Shown here: positions 33,274-42,810 of the stretch, piece by piece
Layout of the letters: every line of letters starts with the position of its first letter
How positions within the stretch are numbered: the first letter of the stretch is position 1
Assembly: GCA_015231925.1 (NCBI GenBank)
Contig: JADGAQ010000008.1
Coordinates: 1 to 52,510, forward strand
DNA length: 52,510 bases
Origin: Magnetococcales bacterium
Lineage (GTDB): Bacteria > Pseudomonadota > Magnetococcia > Magnetococcales > JADGAQ01
Direction of reading: 5' to 3'
Translations under genes and position numbers: made by a program
The notes under the pieces: model-generated
What the model saw: only the letters and a program-made list of their open reading frames with translations
Database searches by the model: none
What the model was told of the DNA's origin: nothing

Positions 33274-34674
33274 ATGAAGGCCAATCCGCTCATTTTTCGG
33301 GAATACGATATTCGCGGCGTGGTGGGCAAAGACCTGACGGAAGAGCTGGTCCTGGAGCTGGGGCGGGTGTTCGTGCATCACGCTTTGGGCAAACTGGGCG
33401 TTGCGGATCGTCCGTTGCGTCTGGCTCTGGGTCGGGATGGGCGGGTGTCGTCGCCCTCGCTGGCGGCGGCCATGGCGGAGGGCCTGCGCCGGGCCGGGGC
33501 GGAGGTGGTCGATGTGGGTCTGGTTCCCACGCCGGGGCTCTATTACGCCATCCACCATTTCGCCGCGGACGGCGGTCTGATGCTGACCGGCAGCCACAAT
33601 CCCCCGGATTACAACGGCATCAAGATGACTCTGGACGGGCATCCGGTCTACGGGGCGGAGATCACACGCCTGCGGGATCTGCTCGCCGAGGGGGTGCAGC
33701 AGGATCGTTCCGGCGGCTCGGTGCGGCGGGAAGAGGTGTTGGAAAGCTATTTGCAGCGGCTGACGCGGGATTTTCGTCCGGGCCGTGCCTTGAAGGTCAT
33801 CCTGGACTGCGGCAACGGGGCTACGGGCGTGGTGGCCCCGGCTTTGTTGAAACGGTTGCCGGGGGTGGAAGGCGAGGTTCTCTTCGCCGAAGTCGACGGC
33901 ACTTTTCCCAATCACCACCCCGATCCGACGGTAGCGGAAAATCTGCACGATCTGAAAGCGCGCATGAAGGAGACGGGAGCGGAGCTGGGCATCGCGTTCG
34001 ACGGGGACGGGGATCGCATCGGCGCGGTGGATGCCGAAGGGCGTATCATCTGGGGGGATCGCATGCTGGTGCTGTTCGCCCGTGATCTGCTGACCCGGCA
34101 GCCGGGGGCCACGGTTCTGGGGGATGTGAAGTGTTCCCAGGTGCTTTTCGACGCCGTGGCGGCGGCCGGGGGCAAGCCCCTGATGTGGAAGACGGGCCAC
34201 TCCCTGATCAAGGCCAAGATGAAGGAGACCAAAGCGCCGCTGGGTGGGGAGATGAGCGGGCACCTCTTTTTCGCGGATCGCTATCTGGGTTACGACGACG
34301 CCCTTTACGCCGCCGTGCGCCTGATGGAGCTGGCGGTCGCCGCGCCGGAGCCGTTACCGCAGCGTTTGAACGACCTGCCGCCGGTCTGCTCCACCCCGGA
34401 GATGCGCCTCTTCTGTGAGGACGAACGCAAGTTCGGGGTCATGGAGCGGGTGCTGCAGCGGCAGAAGGCCTCCGGGCAAGAGTTTTCCGACGTGGACGGG
34501 GTGCGGGTGAAGCTGCCGGGCGGCTGGTGGCTGTTGCGGGTGTCCAACACCCAGCCGGCGCTGGTGGCCCGTGCGGAAGCGGTCAGCCGGGAGCGGCTGG
34601 ATGAGATCGTGGCCCTGGTTTCGGCGCAGTTGGCCGAGGAAGGGGTTGCCTTCCCCGCCTGGGAGCCCGCATGA
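33274..34674 (+). CDS. Phosphomannomutase/phosphoglucomutase (AlgC type)
   Basis: Interconverts hexose 1- and 6-phosphates. Four-domain alpha-D-phosphohexomutase: N-terminal FREYDIRGVVGKDL, phosphoserine Ser107 in GLMLTGSHNPPDYNG, Mg loop AFDGDGDRIGAVD, sugar-recognition loop GGEMSGHLFF (GEMSG favours mannose/glucose substrates) and C-terminal phosphate loop RVSNTQPALVARAEA, where the usual Glu of SNTEP is Gln. 466 aa. It starts 4 bp after ugd and overlaps pyrD by ATGA. Confidence 0.93.
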   Translation: MKANPLIFREYDIRGVVGKDLTEELVLELGRVFVHHALGKLGVADRPLRLALGRDGRVSSPSLAAAMAEGLRRAGAEVVDVGLVPTPGLYYAIHHFAADGGLMLTGSHNPPDYNGIKMTLDGHPVYGAEITRLRDLLAEGVQQDRSGGSVRREEVLESYLQRLTRDFRPGRALKVILDCGNGATGVVAPALLKRLPGVEGEVLFAEVDGTFPNHHPDPTVAENLHDLKARMKETGAELGIAFDGDGDRIGAVDAEGRIIWGDRMLVLFARDLLTRQPGATVLGDVKCSQVLFDAVAAAGGKPLMWKTGHSLIKAKMKETKAPLGGEMSGHLFFADRYLGYDDALYAAVRLMELAVAAPEPLPQRLNDLPPVCSTPEMRLFCEDERKFGVMERVLQRQKASGQEFSDVDGVRVKLPGGWWLLRVSNTQPALVARAEAVSRERLDEIVALVSAQLAEEGVAFPAWEPA

Positions 34675-35642
34675 AACCGAAGAAGGAGCTGTTGACGGCG
34701 GCGGAGATGTCGGTGAACCTGGCGGGCATTCCGCTGGCCACACCGGTGGTGCTGCTTTCCGGCTGTGTCGCTTTCGGAGAGGATCTGTTTCACATCAAGG
34801 GGTTTCCCTGGTCGGCGGTGGGGGCCATCTGTCTGAAGGGCACCACCCTGGAGCCTCGGGCGGGTAATGCGCCCCATCGGGTGGCGGAAACGCCTTCCGG
34901 GCTGCTCAACGCCATCGGCTTGCAAAATCCGGGGGCGCGGGCGGTGGTCGAGACCATTCTGCCGCGTCTGACCGGGAGGCTCGCGCCCTGGCCGGTGCAG
35001 CTCATCGCCAACATCGCCGGATCCACGGTGGAAGAGTACGGCGAGGTGGCCCGCATCTTCGACGACAGCCCCGTGGCGGGTATCGAGATCAACATCTCCT
35101 GTCCCAACGTCAAGAAGGGCGGCGCGGCTTTCGGCGCCGATCCGGAGGTGGCGGCGCGGGTGGTGGCGGAGGTGCGCAAGGCCACTTCCAAACCGCTGTT
35201 CACCAAGCTCTCCCCCAACGTGACCGACATTCGCCTGATGGCGCGGGTGGCCATGGAGGCCGGCAGCGACGGACTGTCGGTGATCAACACCCTGATGGGC
35301 ATGGCCATCGATATCCGCAATCGGCAAGCGATTCTGGGCAATGTCCAGGGGGGCTTGTCCGGCCCGGCCATCAAACCGATCGCTTTGTTGAAGGTCTGGC
35401 AGGTCTGGCAGGAGCTGCGGGAGAAAAAGGTGCCGATCATCGGGCAGGGAGGCATCGCTTCGGCCCGGGACGGCATCGAATTTTTTCTGGCGGGGGCCAG
35501 CGCCATCGGATTGGGTACGGCGCTCTTTCGTCAGCCGCTGCTTCCGGGCAAAGTGGTGAGCGGGATGCGTCGCTATCTGGAGGAGGAGGGCGTCTCGCGG
35601 GTGAGCGATTTGACCGGCACTCTGGGAGTGGGGGGGGCATGA
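34671..35642 (+). CDS. pyrD: Dihydroorotate dehydrogenase, class 1B catalytic subunit
   Basis: A FMN TIM-barrel enzyme of pyrimidine synthesis. The class 1 active-site base is Cys144 (INISCPNVKKGG), which separates it from membrane-bound class 2 enzymes. FMN-phosphate motif IGQGGIASARDGIEFFLAGAS and GLQNPGA are present. 323 aa. Class 1B enzymes work with PyrK, an iron-sulfur flavoprotein; no pyrK is next to it, so its electron acceptor may be encoded elsewhere. Coupled to both neighbours by ATGA. Confidence 0.93.
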   Translation: MKPKKELLTAAEMSVNLAGIPLATPVVLLSGCVAFGEDLFHIKGFPWSAVGAICLKGTTLEPRAGNAPHRVAETPSGLLNAIGLQNPGARAVVETILPRLTGRLAPWPVQLIANIAGSTVEEYGEVARIFDDSPVAGIEINISCPNVKKGGAAFGADPEVAARVVAEVRKATSKPLFTKLSPNVTDIRLMARVAMEAGSDGLSVINTLMGMAIDIRNRQAILGNVQGGLSGPAIKPIALLKVWQVWQELREKKVPIIGQGGIASARDGIEFFLAGASAIGLGTALFRQPLLPGKVVSGMRRYLEEEGVSRVSDLTGTLGVGGA

Positions 35643-36580
35643 CACAGTCTTCGCTGCTGCGAGTCGTTCTGGCCCAGCCACGCGGTTTCTGCGCCGGGGT
35701 GGATCGGGCCATCGCCATCGTGGAGAAGGCCCTGGAGACGTTCGGACCGCCCATCTACGTGCGTCACGAAATCGTGCATAATCGCTGGGTGGTGGAGGAT
35801 CTGCGCCGCAAGGGGGCCATTTTCGTTCAGGAGCTGGAGGCGGTGCCCAAGGGGGCGGTGGTGATCTTTTCCGCCCACGGGGTCTCCAAGGCGGTGGAGG
35901 AAGAGGGCCGGGGGCGGGGTCTGAAGGTATTGGATGCCACCTGTCCCCTGGTGGAAAAGGTGCATCGCGAGGCGCAACGCATGGACCGGGAGGGGCGGCA
36001 GGTGATCCTGATCGGCCATCAGCGCCATCCCGAGGTGGAAGGCACCATGGGGCAGTTGCCGGCGGGAAAGATGAAGGTGATCTCCCGAGCGGAAGAGATC
36101 GCGCGGTTGGACATTCAGGAGGATCGCCCCGTCGGTTTCATCACCCAGACCACCTTGTCGGTGGATGAGACGGCGGAGGTGGTGGCCGGCCTGAAAGAGC
36201 GTTTCCCGTCGATTCGGGAGCCGGCCCGGGAGGATATCTGCTACGCCACGCAGAATCGCCAGAACGCGGTCAAGGAGCTGGCGCGCGTCTGTGATTGCGT
36301 TCTGGTTCTGGGGGCGCCCAACAGCAGCAATTCCAACCGGCTGCGCGAGGTGGCCGAGCGCATGGGGGCTCGGGCCTATTTGATCGAGTCGGCCCGTGAC
36401 GTGCAACAGGAGTGGCTGGAAGGGGTTGCGGTTCTGGGAGTGACTGCGGGAGCCTCCGCCCCGGAGATTCTGGTGGATGACTTGCTGGCGTGGTTGGGAG
36501 TTCCCCCGGAGCGGGTGGAGTGTCTCTCCGTCAGCGAGGAGAAGATGTTCTTTCCACTTCCCAAAGGATTGCAGGGTTGA
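35639..36580 (+). CDS. ispH: 4-hydroxy-3-methylbut-2-enyl diphosphate reductase
   Basis: An iron-sulfur enzyme and the last step of the MEP isoprenoid pathway, giving IPP and DMAPP. The three cluster cysteines are Cys18 (PRGFCAGVDRAI), Cys102 (DATCPLVEKVH) and Cys201 (DICYATQNRQ). EIVHNRWVVEDL, SAHGVSKAV and the proton-relay segment GFITQTTLS are conserved. 313 aa. The start overlaps the pyrD stop (ATGA). It is the last gene before a MITE-like pair. Confidence 0.96.
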   Translation: MTQSSLLRVVLAQPRGFCAGVDRAIAIVEKALETFGPPIYVRHEIVHNRWVVEDLRRKGAIFVQELEAVPKGAVVIFSAHGVSKAVEEEGRGRGLKVLDATCPLVEKVHREAQRMDREGRQVILIGHQRHPEVEGTMGQLPAGKMKVISRAEEIARLDIQEDRPVGFITQTTLSVDETAEVVAGLKERFPSIREPAREDICYATQNRQNAVKELARVCDCVLVLGAPNSSNSNRLREVAERMGARAYLIESARDVQQEWLEGVAVLGVTAGASAPEILVDDLLAWLGVPPERVECLSVSEEKMFFPLPKGLQG

Positions 36581-36588
36581 ATCCTTTG

Positions 36589-36881
36589 GCTTTCAATATG
36601 TTATCCTTTAAGTATCAAAAAAAGGAAATGTTCTGTCCGTTGACGTGTCATATCTGTTCAGCCTCCCTTTCCCAGAGGGAGGGGATATTTTATTCAGCTC
36701 CCAACTGGCTGGAACCTGGTTTTGGACGAGGCAATGGGTAGTTTTAACTTTTCTATTATCTTTGAGCCCAAGGCAAAATCCCTCCAGAACAGTCACGAGG
36801 AATTTGCACAAATGACCATTAAAAAGTCAAAAGAATAGAACACTTTCATTTTTTACTTTCTAAAAGACAAAATATTAAAAG
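36589..36881. repeat. Paired inverted AT-rich repeats, 181-bp core
   Basis: The left arm 36589-36644 starts 8 bp past the ispH stop, and the right arm 36826-36881 ends 49 bp before the chemoreceptor start. The right arm is diverged (CACTTTCATTTTTTACTTTC). The core has no supported ORF but includes the hairpin at 36662-36690. Confidence 0.85.
36662..36692 (+). terminator. Possible terminator of the galU-ispH operon
   Basis: CCTCCCT-TTCCCAG-AGGGAGG followed by GGATATTTTATT. A 7-bp perfect stem with a moderate U-rich tail, placed inside the AT-rich repeat pair, 80 bp after ispH. Confidence 0.4.
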
Positions 36882-36929
36882 TCAAAATAGCAGAAGTGTT
36901 GCATCGCCCTCGTACCTCAGGAGTATCCC

Positions 36930-38966
36930 ATGTCTTTGGCCTCCTCTTCCCGGAACATCTCAGCCCTTCTCGGGAACATGCGCATTCGCTGGCGACTGGC
37001 GCTGCTGGTCATTCTCTCCCTGTTGTCCATGGCGATTATCAGCCTGCTTCTGCTGCGCTCGCTTCATACCCAACTGATGGTGGGTCGGGAGGACAAGGTT
37101 CACGATCTGGTGGAATCGACCGCCGGCATTCTGAGCCACTTCCACAAACAGGCCGTTCGGGGTGAGATCAGTGCGGAAGAGGCCAAGAGCCGGGCTTTGG
37201 CGGTCATCCGGGAGTTGCGTTTCGACAAGGACAACTATTTCTGGATCAATGACATGCAGCCCCGCATGGTCATGCATCCCATCAAGCCGGAGCTGGACGG
37301 AAAGGATCTGGGCGACTTCAAGGATCCCGCCGGCAAAAAGTTGTTCATCGCTTTTGTGGAGACCGTGAAGAAACAGGGAGCGGGATTTGTGCCGTATCTC
37401 TGGCCCAAGCCGGGCGCCAAGGATCCCGTGGCCAAGATTTCCTACGTGGCGGGTTTCGAACCGTGGGGCTGGATCATCGGGGCGGGAATCTATATCGACG
37501 ACGTGGAGACCATTTTCTGGCAGGAGGCCCGATATGATCTGATCGACCTGCTGATCGCCATGGTGATTTTGAGTGGTTTGGCCATGGTGATCGGGCGCAG
37601 CATCGTGGTGCCGCTGCAGGAGATCGTCGTCCTGTCGGATCGTCTGGCCGAAGGGGATTTGACCGCGACCCACCTTCATTCCAGCAAAGATGAAATCGGG
37701 CAGTTGGCCGGGGCTTTCGGACGGATGGCGGATGCATTGCGGGGTTTGATTGCCCAGTTGGTCGGCGAATCGATCCATTTGCAGGAGACCGCTACCGGTT
37801 TGAAAGGGGTTTCCCAATCGATCGGCGCCGCATCGGAGCAGTTGAGTCAGCAGAGCCGCACGGTGGCGTCCGCGACCGGGCAACTCAGCACCACCATGCA
37901 GAATATTCGTCAGTCGGCTTCGGGCGCCAACGAAAATATGGAGGTGGTGGTAGCCGCCACGGAGCAGTCCCGGGTCAACATGCAGACCATTTCCGCAGCG
38001 GCGGAGCAGGCCAGCGTCAACTTGAGCACGGTGGCCTCCGCCACGGAGCAGGCGGACAACTCCATGAATCAGGTGCGTGATGCGGCGGAGCGCACGGCGT
38101 CGAATGTCAACACGGTGGCCTCTTCGGTGGAACAGTTGACGGCATCGATTCAGGATGTGCGCACGCGGTGCCAGATGGCCAATGACCAGTCCCAGGCGGC
38201 GCGACAGCGTGCGGAGAGCAACTTCCAGATTGTGGAGCAGATGACGGAATCGACCCAGGAGATTGGTCAGGTGGTCAAGGTGATCAACAGCATCGCCTCC
38301 CAGACCAACATGCTGGCGTTGAACGCGGCCATCGAGGCGGCGGGTGCGGGGGAGGCGGGACGTGGTTTCGCGGTGGTGGCCAACGAGGTCAAGACCCTGG
38401 CCAGTCAAACGGCGGAAGCGACGCAGTTGATCAGCAGCAAGGTGGATGGCATTCGCAAGAATGCACTGCGGGTGACCCATGCGGTTTCCGAGGTGACTCA
38501 GGCCATTGATGCCATCAGCCAGGCCAATGGGGAGATTCTGTTCGCGGTGGATGAGCAGAGTCGGGCGACGGAGGAGATCTCCCGGTCGATGGTGGTGGTT
38601 TCGGAGGAGACGGGCGAGGTGACGCGGCGGGTGGCGGAATCGACCTCGGGCATGAACGAAATTGCCCGCAGCGTCACGGAGATTTCGCAAGGTATCGGGG
38701 AGGTGACGCGAAGTGTGGCGGATGCCTTCATGGGTATCGAGGGGGTGAAGGAGCAGGTGGATCGGGCGGCGTCCGAGACGGACTCCATCGCCCGGTTGGT
38801 GGAGGAAGCGAGCGATACCTCGGAGCATATTTCCGGGGAGGCGAATCAGTTGCGGGATGCAGCGGGGGGATTGGAGAAGAGCGGGCATGAGTTGACGGAG
38901 CGGGCGAGGGGTCTGGCCAAGGTGTCGGAGACGCTGCAGGTGATCATCTCCCGTTTCAAGGTGTAG
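36930..38966 (+). CDS. Methyl-accepting chemotaxis protein with sCache_2 sensor
   Basis: 678 aa transmembrane chemoreceptor. TM1 is at about 22-43 and TM2 at about 203-226; between them a single-Cache domain with [19 protein letters not shown] and [22 protein letters not shown], typical of sCache_2 sensors of small organic acids. A HAMP domain follows ([20 protein letters not shown]), then a long coiled cytoplasmic domain whose hairpin tip [20 protein letters not shown]...[15 protein letters not shown] interacts with CheA/CheW. The RBS GGAG is 7 nt upstream. No che genes are nearby. No CheR-binding pentapeptide is visible at the C-terminus. Confidence 0.94.
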   Translation: MSLASSSRNISALLGNMRIRWRLALLVILSLLSMAIISLLLLRSLHTQLMVGREDKVHDLVESTAGILSHFHKQAVRGEISAEEAKSRALAVIRELRFDKDNYFWINDMQPRMVMHPIKPELDGKDLGDFKDPAGKKLFIAFVETVKKQGAGFVPYLWPKPGAKDPVAKISYVAGFEPWGWIIGAGIYIDDVETIFWQEARYDLIDLLIAMVILSGLAMVIGRSIVVPLQEIVVLSDRLAEGDLTATHLHSSKDEIGQLAGAFGRMADALRGLIAQLVGESIHLQETATGLKGVSQSIGAASEQLSQQSRTVASATGQLSTTMQNIRQSASGANENMEVVVAATEQSRVNMQTISAAAEQASVNLSTVASATEQADNSMNQVRDAAERTASNVNTVASSVEQLTASIQDVRTRCQMANDQSQAARQRAESNFQIVEQMTESTQEIGQVVKVINSIASQTNMLALNAAIEAAGAGEAGRGFAVVANEVKTLASQTAEATQLISSKVDGIRKNALRVTHAVSEVTQAIDAISQANGEILFAVDEQSRATEEISRSMVVVSEETGEVTRRVAESTSGMNEIARSVTEISQGIGEVTRSVADAFMGIEGVKEQVDRAASETDSIARLVEEASDTSEHISGEANQLRDAAGGLEKSGHELTERARGLAKVSETLQVIISRFKV

Positions 38967-38989
38967 GGGAAAAGGTATCTGTTCAGGCA

Positions 38990-39031
38990 TACGGGGGTCC
39001 GGAGGGGATAATCTTTCCGCACCCCGTAGAG
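38990..39031 (+). repeat. GC-rich repeat, degenerate forward copy
   Basis: ACGGGGGTCCGGAGGGGATA followed by ATCTTTCCGCACCCCGTAG. It is a truncated and mutated relative of the GC-rich family and starts 23 bp after the chemoreceptor stop, between convergent genes. Confidence 0.6.
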
Positions 39032-39047
39032 CCGTAACTTTCTTTCC

Positions 39048-42038
39048 CTACCCGACATATCGGGAGATATCCACCTCATCCAACTGCTCCGGCAGGAGAT
39101 AATGCTCCCCGTAACGCCGGTACACTCCCGAAGTCAGAAACAGGTCGAACAAATCGGGATCGATGTGCCGATCCTTCTTGAAGAACGAGAGGATCTTCAC
39201 CGACTCCGATAAGGTCTTGGCCTTCTTGTAAGGCCGGTCCGAAGCCGTCAACGCCTCGAAAATATCGGCAATGGCCATGATGCGCGACGGTACCGAAAGC
39301 CCCTCCAGGGTCAGTTTTCGTGGATAGCCGCTGCCGGTCAACGTTTCGTGATGCGTGCCGGCATACTCCGGAACCCGCCGCAAATGTTTCGGAAACGGCA
39401 TTTGATCCAGCATCACGATGGTTTGAACGATATGCTCGTTGACCTTGTATCGTTCCTCGTCGGTCAAGGTGCCCCGGGCAATGCGCAGGTTGTACAGTTC
39501 GCCGAAATTGTAGAGATTCGGGGGCACGTTGATCTGAAAACCGTACTTCGGATCCAGCGCCACATCCTCTCCACGGGGCAGAAGATGGTGCGGCTTGTCC
39601 GCCAGCAGCGTTTCTTCCACCGGCAACGTCGCTCGCGGCATCCGGTCGTAGCGTTTGAGTTCCTCGTGGGAGAGTCCCAAACGATCGTCGAAATGACGCC
39701 ACCAGGTCTCCCTGGCAATGCGTTCCAATCGTTCCACCTTGCCGGGGTCCATGTATTCGCCACCGATATTGCATTCGGCCACAAAGGCGAAATCTTCCAG
39801 CAATTGCTTTTTGCGTACCTCAAATGCCGCTGTCGCCCGTTCGATCGTCTCTCCGGCAGCGATGGCCTGCAGCCGTCCGATCTCGGCATCCCGCAACAGG
39901 ATCTCGAAGCGGGTGCGAATTTCGTGAATGCGATTGTAGATGGTCTCCAGCTTGGTGGCCTTGTCCACCACATACTCCGGGGTAACCACCTTGCCGCAGT
40001 CGTGCAGCCAGGCCCCGACGCGGAATTCCCGCCATTCGTCCTCGGTGACGAAGCGGAAGGAGGCCAGTGGGCCTTCTGAAACCTTGGTGGCCTCTTCGGC
40101 CAGCATGACCGCCAATTCCGGAACCCGTTCGCAGTGGCCGCCGGTATAGGGGCTTTTGGCGTCAATGGCGCTGGCGATGATCTTGATCAGCGAATCCATG
40201 AGCACTTTCTGGGCTTCGATCAGATTCTGGTTCTCCAGCGCCACGGCGGATTGGGCCGCCAGGGCTTCGACGAAGCCGATCAACTCCTTGGGGAAGGCAA
40301 TCACCTCGCCGCTGACCGGATCGAGGGCGTTGAGCAGTTGCAACAGTCCGATCACCTCCCCTTCGCGCGGCGAAAGGGGCACGGTCAACATGGAGACGGT
40401 ACGAAAGCCGGAAGCCTCGCTGAACCGCTTGGTGCCGGAAAGATCGAACCGGGTCTCCCGATAGACGTCGTCGATGATGACGGTCTGATTGTTCAATGCG
40501 GCATAGACAACGACAAATTTGTCGTTGGCCTGTCCGGTAACGGGATTGAGCAACGGAATCTCGAAAGCGGGCAAGGGCTCTTCGTTGGTGCGCAAGGCGA
40601 AGCTCAGGGTATTCCGTTCCGTTTTGAGAAAGAGGGTGGCGGCGGCGCACTGGGCAATCTCCCGGGCCCCGAAGAGGATGTGGCGCAACAGCACGGTGCG
40701 ATCCTGCTCCCGGGCGAGTTGAATGCCGTTGGCGACCAGGCGGGCCAGTTTTTCTTCGGCGAGTTTCAGTTCCGAGGTGCGCTGTTTGATGGAGTGTTGC
40801 ATGACCACCTGGGCTTCACCGAGGGCGTTGATTTCGTAAAGGAACGACTCCGGCTTGTGGGGTTCGGTGGAGAAGTCGAGCTGTTTGAGGCGTTCGGAGT
40901 TGCTGGCCAGGGATTGCAGCGACTGTACCACCTGCCGGGAACCGAGCAGGGCCAGGGGCAGCAGGACCAGCAAAATGGCCAGGGAGGCGAACAGCACATC
41001 CTGACGGGCTTTGTCGATGGGTTCGGAGAAATCGCTCATGGGCGCCAGGCTGACCACCTGGAAGGCCAAACCACCGATGGGGGGAGAGACATGCCGCGAC
41101 ACCACGAATTTCCGGGTCCGGCTGCCCTCTCCAAGAGAGGTGACCTCGGAGACGCCGGTGGCGCGGGTGGTATGCAGGGATTTCAGGAAGGGATCGTCGA
41201 TCTTCTCCAAAGGGGTCAAAGCGGTTACCGACACGCCGTCGAAGAGTTTACCGGGGCTGTGAAAAGCCAGCACGCGCCCGTCGCCGTCCAGCATGAGAAT
41301 GGCGCCGTTCGGCGTCAGGGAGATTTGGGAGAGAAAGGTATTCAGGGAGAACAGACTGATGTCGGTACCCAGTGCGCCGGTGCGCTCCGCAAGGGGGGCG
41401 GCCACCGTGAGGCCCAGCTCTCCGGTGGAGGAGAAGAGGTAGGGGGGTGTCACCGCGAGTGTGCCGCTACCGAGGGCGGATTTGTACCACACCCGTTCGG
41501 TCGGGGCGTATTTGGCCGGATCCTGCCGTTCCGAAATAAAGCGGCGGTTTTCGTCGTAGAAGCGCCAAGTCTCCTGTCGGCTGGTTTCGTTTTCCCGAAG
41601 AATGGTGCGCATGGCGAAAAAAGCGTTGTGCGGGGCTTTCAGAGCGACTTGGATACGAACATCGCCGCGAATGGCGATGACTTGAAAAAATTCGTCATTT
41701 TCCAGGCCGAAGTAGTGTGAGTAGAGGGTTGGATCGGCTTCCAGGGAGTTGACGAAGGAGGTGAAGAGCGCCTGGGGGTTGATGTGACCGTGATCGACGA
41801 AGTGACTCAGTTCGTCCCGGGTTTGTGTGGTGACGAAGCGGGCGTTGTGGCGCACCATGCCGACGATTTCCCCGACGGCCTGTTGGGCGATGAGGGAGAA
41901 GCGCTCCTGGGCGTTTTCCTCGGACATGTTGGTGAATTTGCCGAAGACGGTGACCAGGAAGATGGATGATAACAAAATTACAAGAGAGGTTGTTGTAACA
42001 ATCACCCAGTTTTGAAAACGCATCTTCATTTTCTTCAT
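39048..42038 (-). CDS. HD-GYP domain protein with Cache and GAF sensors (putative c-di-GMP phosphodiesterase)
   Basis: 996 aa. TM1 at about 12-33; a long periplasmic dCache-like domain to about 345; TM2 at about 346-368; a linker helix; a GAF-like domain (about 440-600); and a C-terminal HD-GYP domain. Metal and catalytic motifs: GGHCERVPEL (about 636), HDCGK (about 681), the EHIVQTIVMLDQMPFP helix, HHETLTGSGYP (about 896) and IADIFEALTASDRPYK. About 135 extra residues lie between the HDxGK helices and the EH helix. ATG 42029 has AGGA 8 nt upstream and is an alternative start. Confidence 0.88.
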   Translation of the reverse strand: MKKMKMRFQNWVIVTTTSLVILLSSIFLVTVFGKFTNMSEENAQERFSLIAQQAVGEIVGMVRHNARFVTTQTRDELSHFVDHGHINPQALFTSFVNSLEADPTLYSHYFGLENDEFFQVIAIRGDVRIQVALKAPHNAFFAMRTILRENETSRQETWRFYDENRRFISERQDPAKYAPTERVWYKSALGSGTLAVTPPYLFSSTGELGLTVAAPLAERTGALGTDISLFSLNTFLSQISLTPNGAILMLDGDGRVLAFHSPGKLFDGVSVTALTPLEKIDDPFLKSLHTTRATGVSEVTSLGEGSRTRKFVVSRHVSPPIGGLAFQVVSLAPMSDFSEPIDKARQDVLFASLAILLVLLPLALLGSRQVVQSLQSLASNSERLKQLDFSTEPHKPESFLYEINALGEAQVVMQHSIKQRTSELKLAEEKLARLVANGIQLAREQDRTVLLRHILFGAREIAQCAAATLFLKTERNTLSFALRTNEEPLPAFEIPLLNPVTGQANDKFVVVYAALNNQTVIIDDVYRETRFDLSGTKRFSEASGFRTVSMLTVPLSPREGEVIGLLQLLNALDPVSGEVIAFPKELIGFVEALAAQSAVALENQNLIEAQKVLMDSLIKIIASAIDAKSPYTGGHCERVPELAVMLAEEATKVSEGPLASFRFVTEDEWREFRVGAWLHDCGKVVTPEYVVDKATKLETIYNRIHEIRTRFEILLRDAEIGRLQAIAAGETIERATAAFEVRKKQLLEDFAFVAECNIGGEYMDPGKVERLERIARETWWRHFDDRLGLSHEELKRYDRMPRATLPVEETLLADKPHHLLPRGEDVALDPKYGFQINVPPNLYNFGELYNLRIARGTLTDEERYKVNEHIVQTIVMLDQMPFPKHLRRVPEYAGTHHETLTGSGYPRKLTLEGLSVPSRIMAIADIFEALTASDRPYKKAKTLSESVKILSFFKKDRHIDPDLFDLFLTSGVYRRYGEHYLLPEQLDEVDISRYVG

Positions 42039-42077
42039 CCTGGTTTTTTCGTCGGCGAGATATAATAAATTATTTTG

Positions 42078-42266
42078 ATTTTCAATATTTTATCTTTTAA
42101 GTATCAAAAAAAGGAAATGTTCTGTCCGTTGACTTTTCCTCAGTCAAAAGAACAAATTGCAAAACGGCGAAGCAATGGGTCTTGATTAGCTAAACGAATA
42201 AAAAAAGAAACGTCAAAGGACAGAACATTTCCTTTTTTTGATACTTAAAAGATAAAATATTGAAAG
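42078..42266. repeat. Paired inverted AT-rich repeats (MITE-like), 78-bp core
   Basis: The left arm 42078-42133 and right arm 42212-42266 are among the best conserved copies (GTCAAAGGACAGAACATTTC ... AATATTGAAAG). They lie between the divergent starts/ends of the HD-GYP gene and smpB. The outer flanks TTTTGA and TCAAAA extend the symmetry by a few bases. Confidence 0.92.
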
Positions 42267-42339
42267 TCAAAAGATCAAAAGCATAACCCGGCAGGACCTC
42301 GGGAGTTTTGCAACTCCTTCCTGCATGATCGGACGGTGT

Positions 42340-42798
42340 TCAATCGGAATCCCGGCTGTCTTTCATCAGTCGCTGTTTCTCCATCTGCCAGTCTCTCTCG
42401 CGGATGGTATCCCGCTTGTCGTGAAGCTTTTTGCCCCGCCCGATGCCGACCTCAATCTTGACCTTGCCGTTTTTCCAGTAGGCTTTGAGGGGAATGAGCG
42501 TCAACCCCTTTTCCCGGGTGACGCCGATGAGACGGCGCAGCTCGTGCCGATGCACCAGGAGCTTGCGGGACCGGACCGGATCATGGTTGAAAATGTTGCC
42601 GTGACTGTAGACGGGAATGTTGGCGTTGAAGAGGAACAGCTCACCCCCTTGCAGGATGCCGTAAGACTCGTTGAGATTGAGCTTTCCGGCGCGGATGGTT
42701 TTCACCTCGGTGCCGGAGAGCATGACGCCGGCTTCGAAGGATTCCAGGATCTCGTAGTTGAAATGGGCTTTTCGATTGGTGGCGATGACGCCGGACAT
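42340..42798 (-). CDS. smpB: SsrA-binding protein SmpB
   Basis: Binds tmRNA and delivers it to stalled ribosomes for trans-translation. 152 aa with VIATNRKAHFNYEILESFEAGVML, SGTEVKTIRAGKLNLNESYG, KGLTLIPLKAYWKNGKVKIEVGIGRGKKLHDKRDTIRERD, all hallmark SmpB blocks, and the functional C-terminal tail DWQMEKQRLMK. No ssrA gene was recognised nearby. It is downstream of the dapA-cytochrome pair, 12 bp after the cytochrome stop, and may be co-transcribed with them. Confidence 0.97.
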   Translation of the reverse strand: MSGVIATNRKAHFNYEILESFEAGVMLSGTEVKTIRAGKLNLNESYGILQGGELFLFNANIPVYSHGNIFNHDPVRSRKLLVHRHELRRLIGVTREKGLTLIPLKAYWKNGKVKIEVGIGRGKKLHDKRDTIRERDWQMEKQRLMKDSRDSD

Positions 42799-42810
42799 GG
42801 GTATTCTCCA

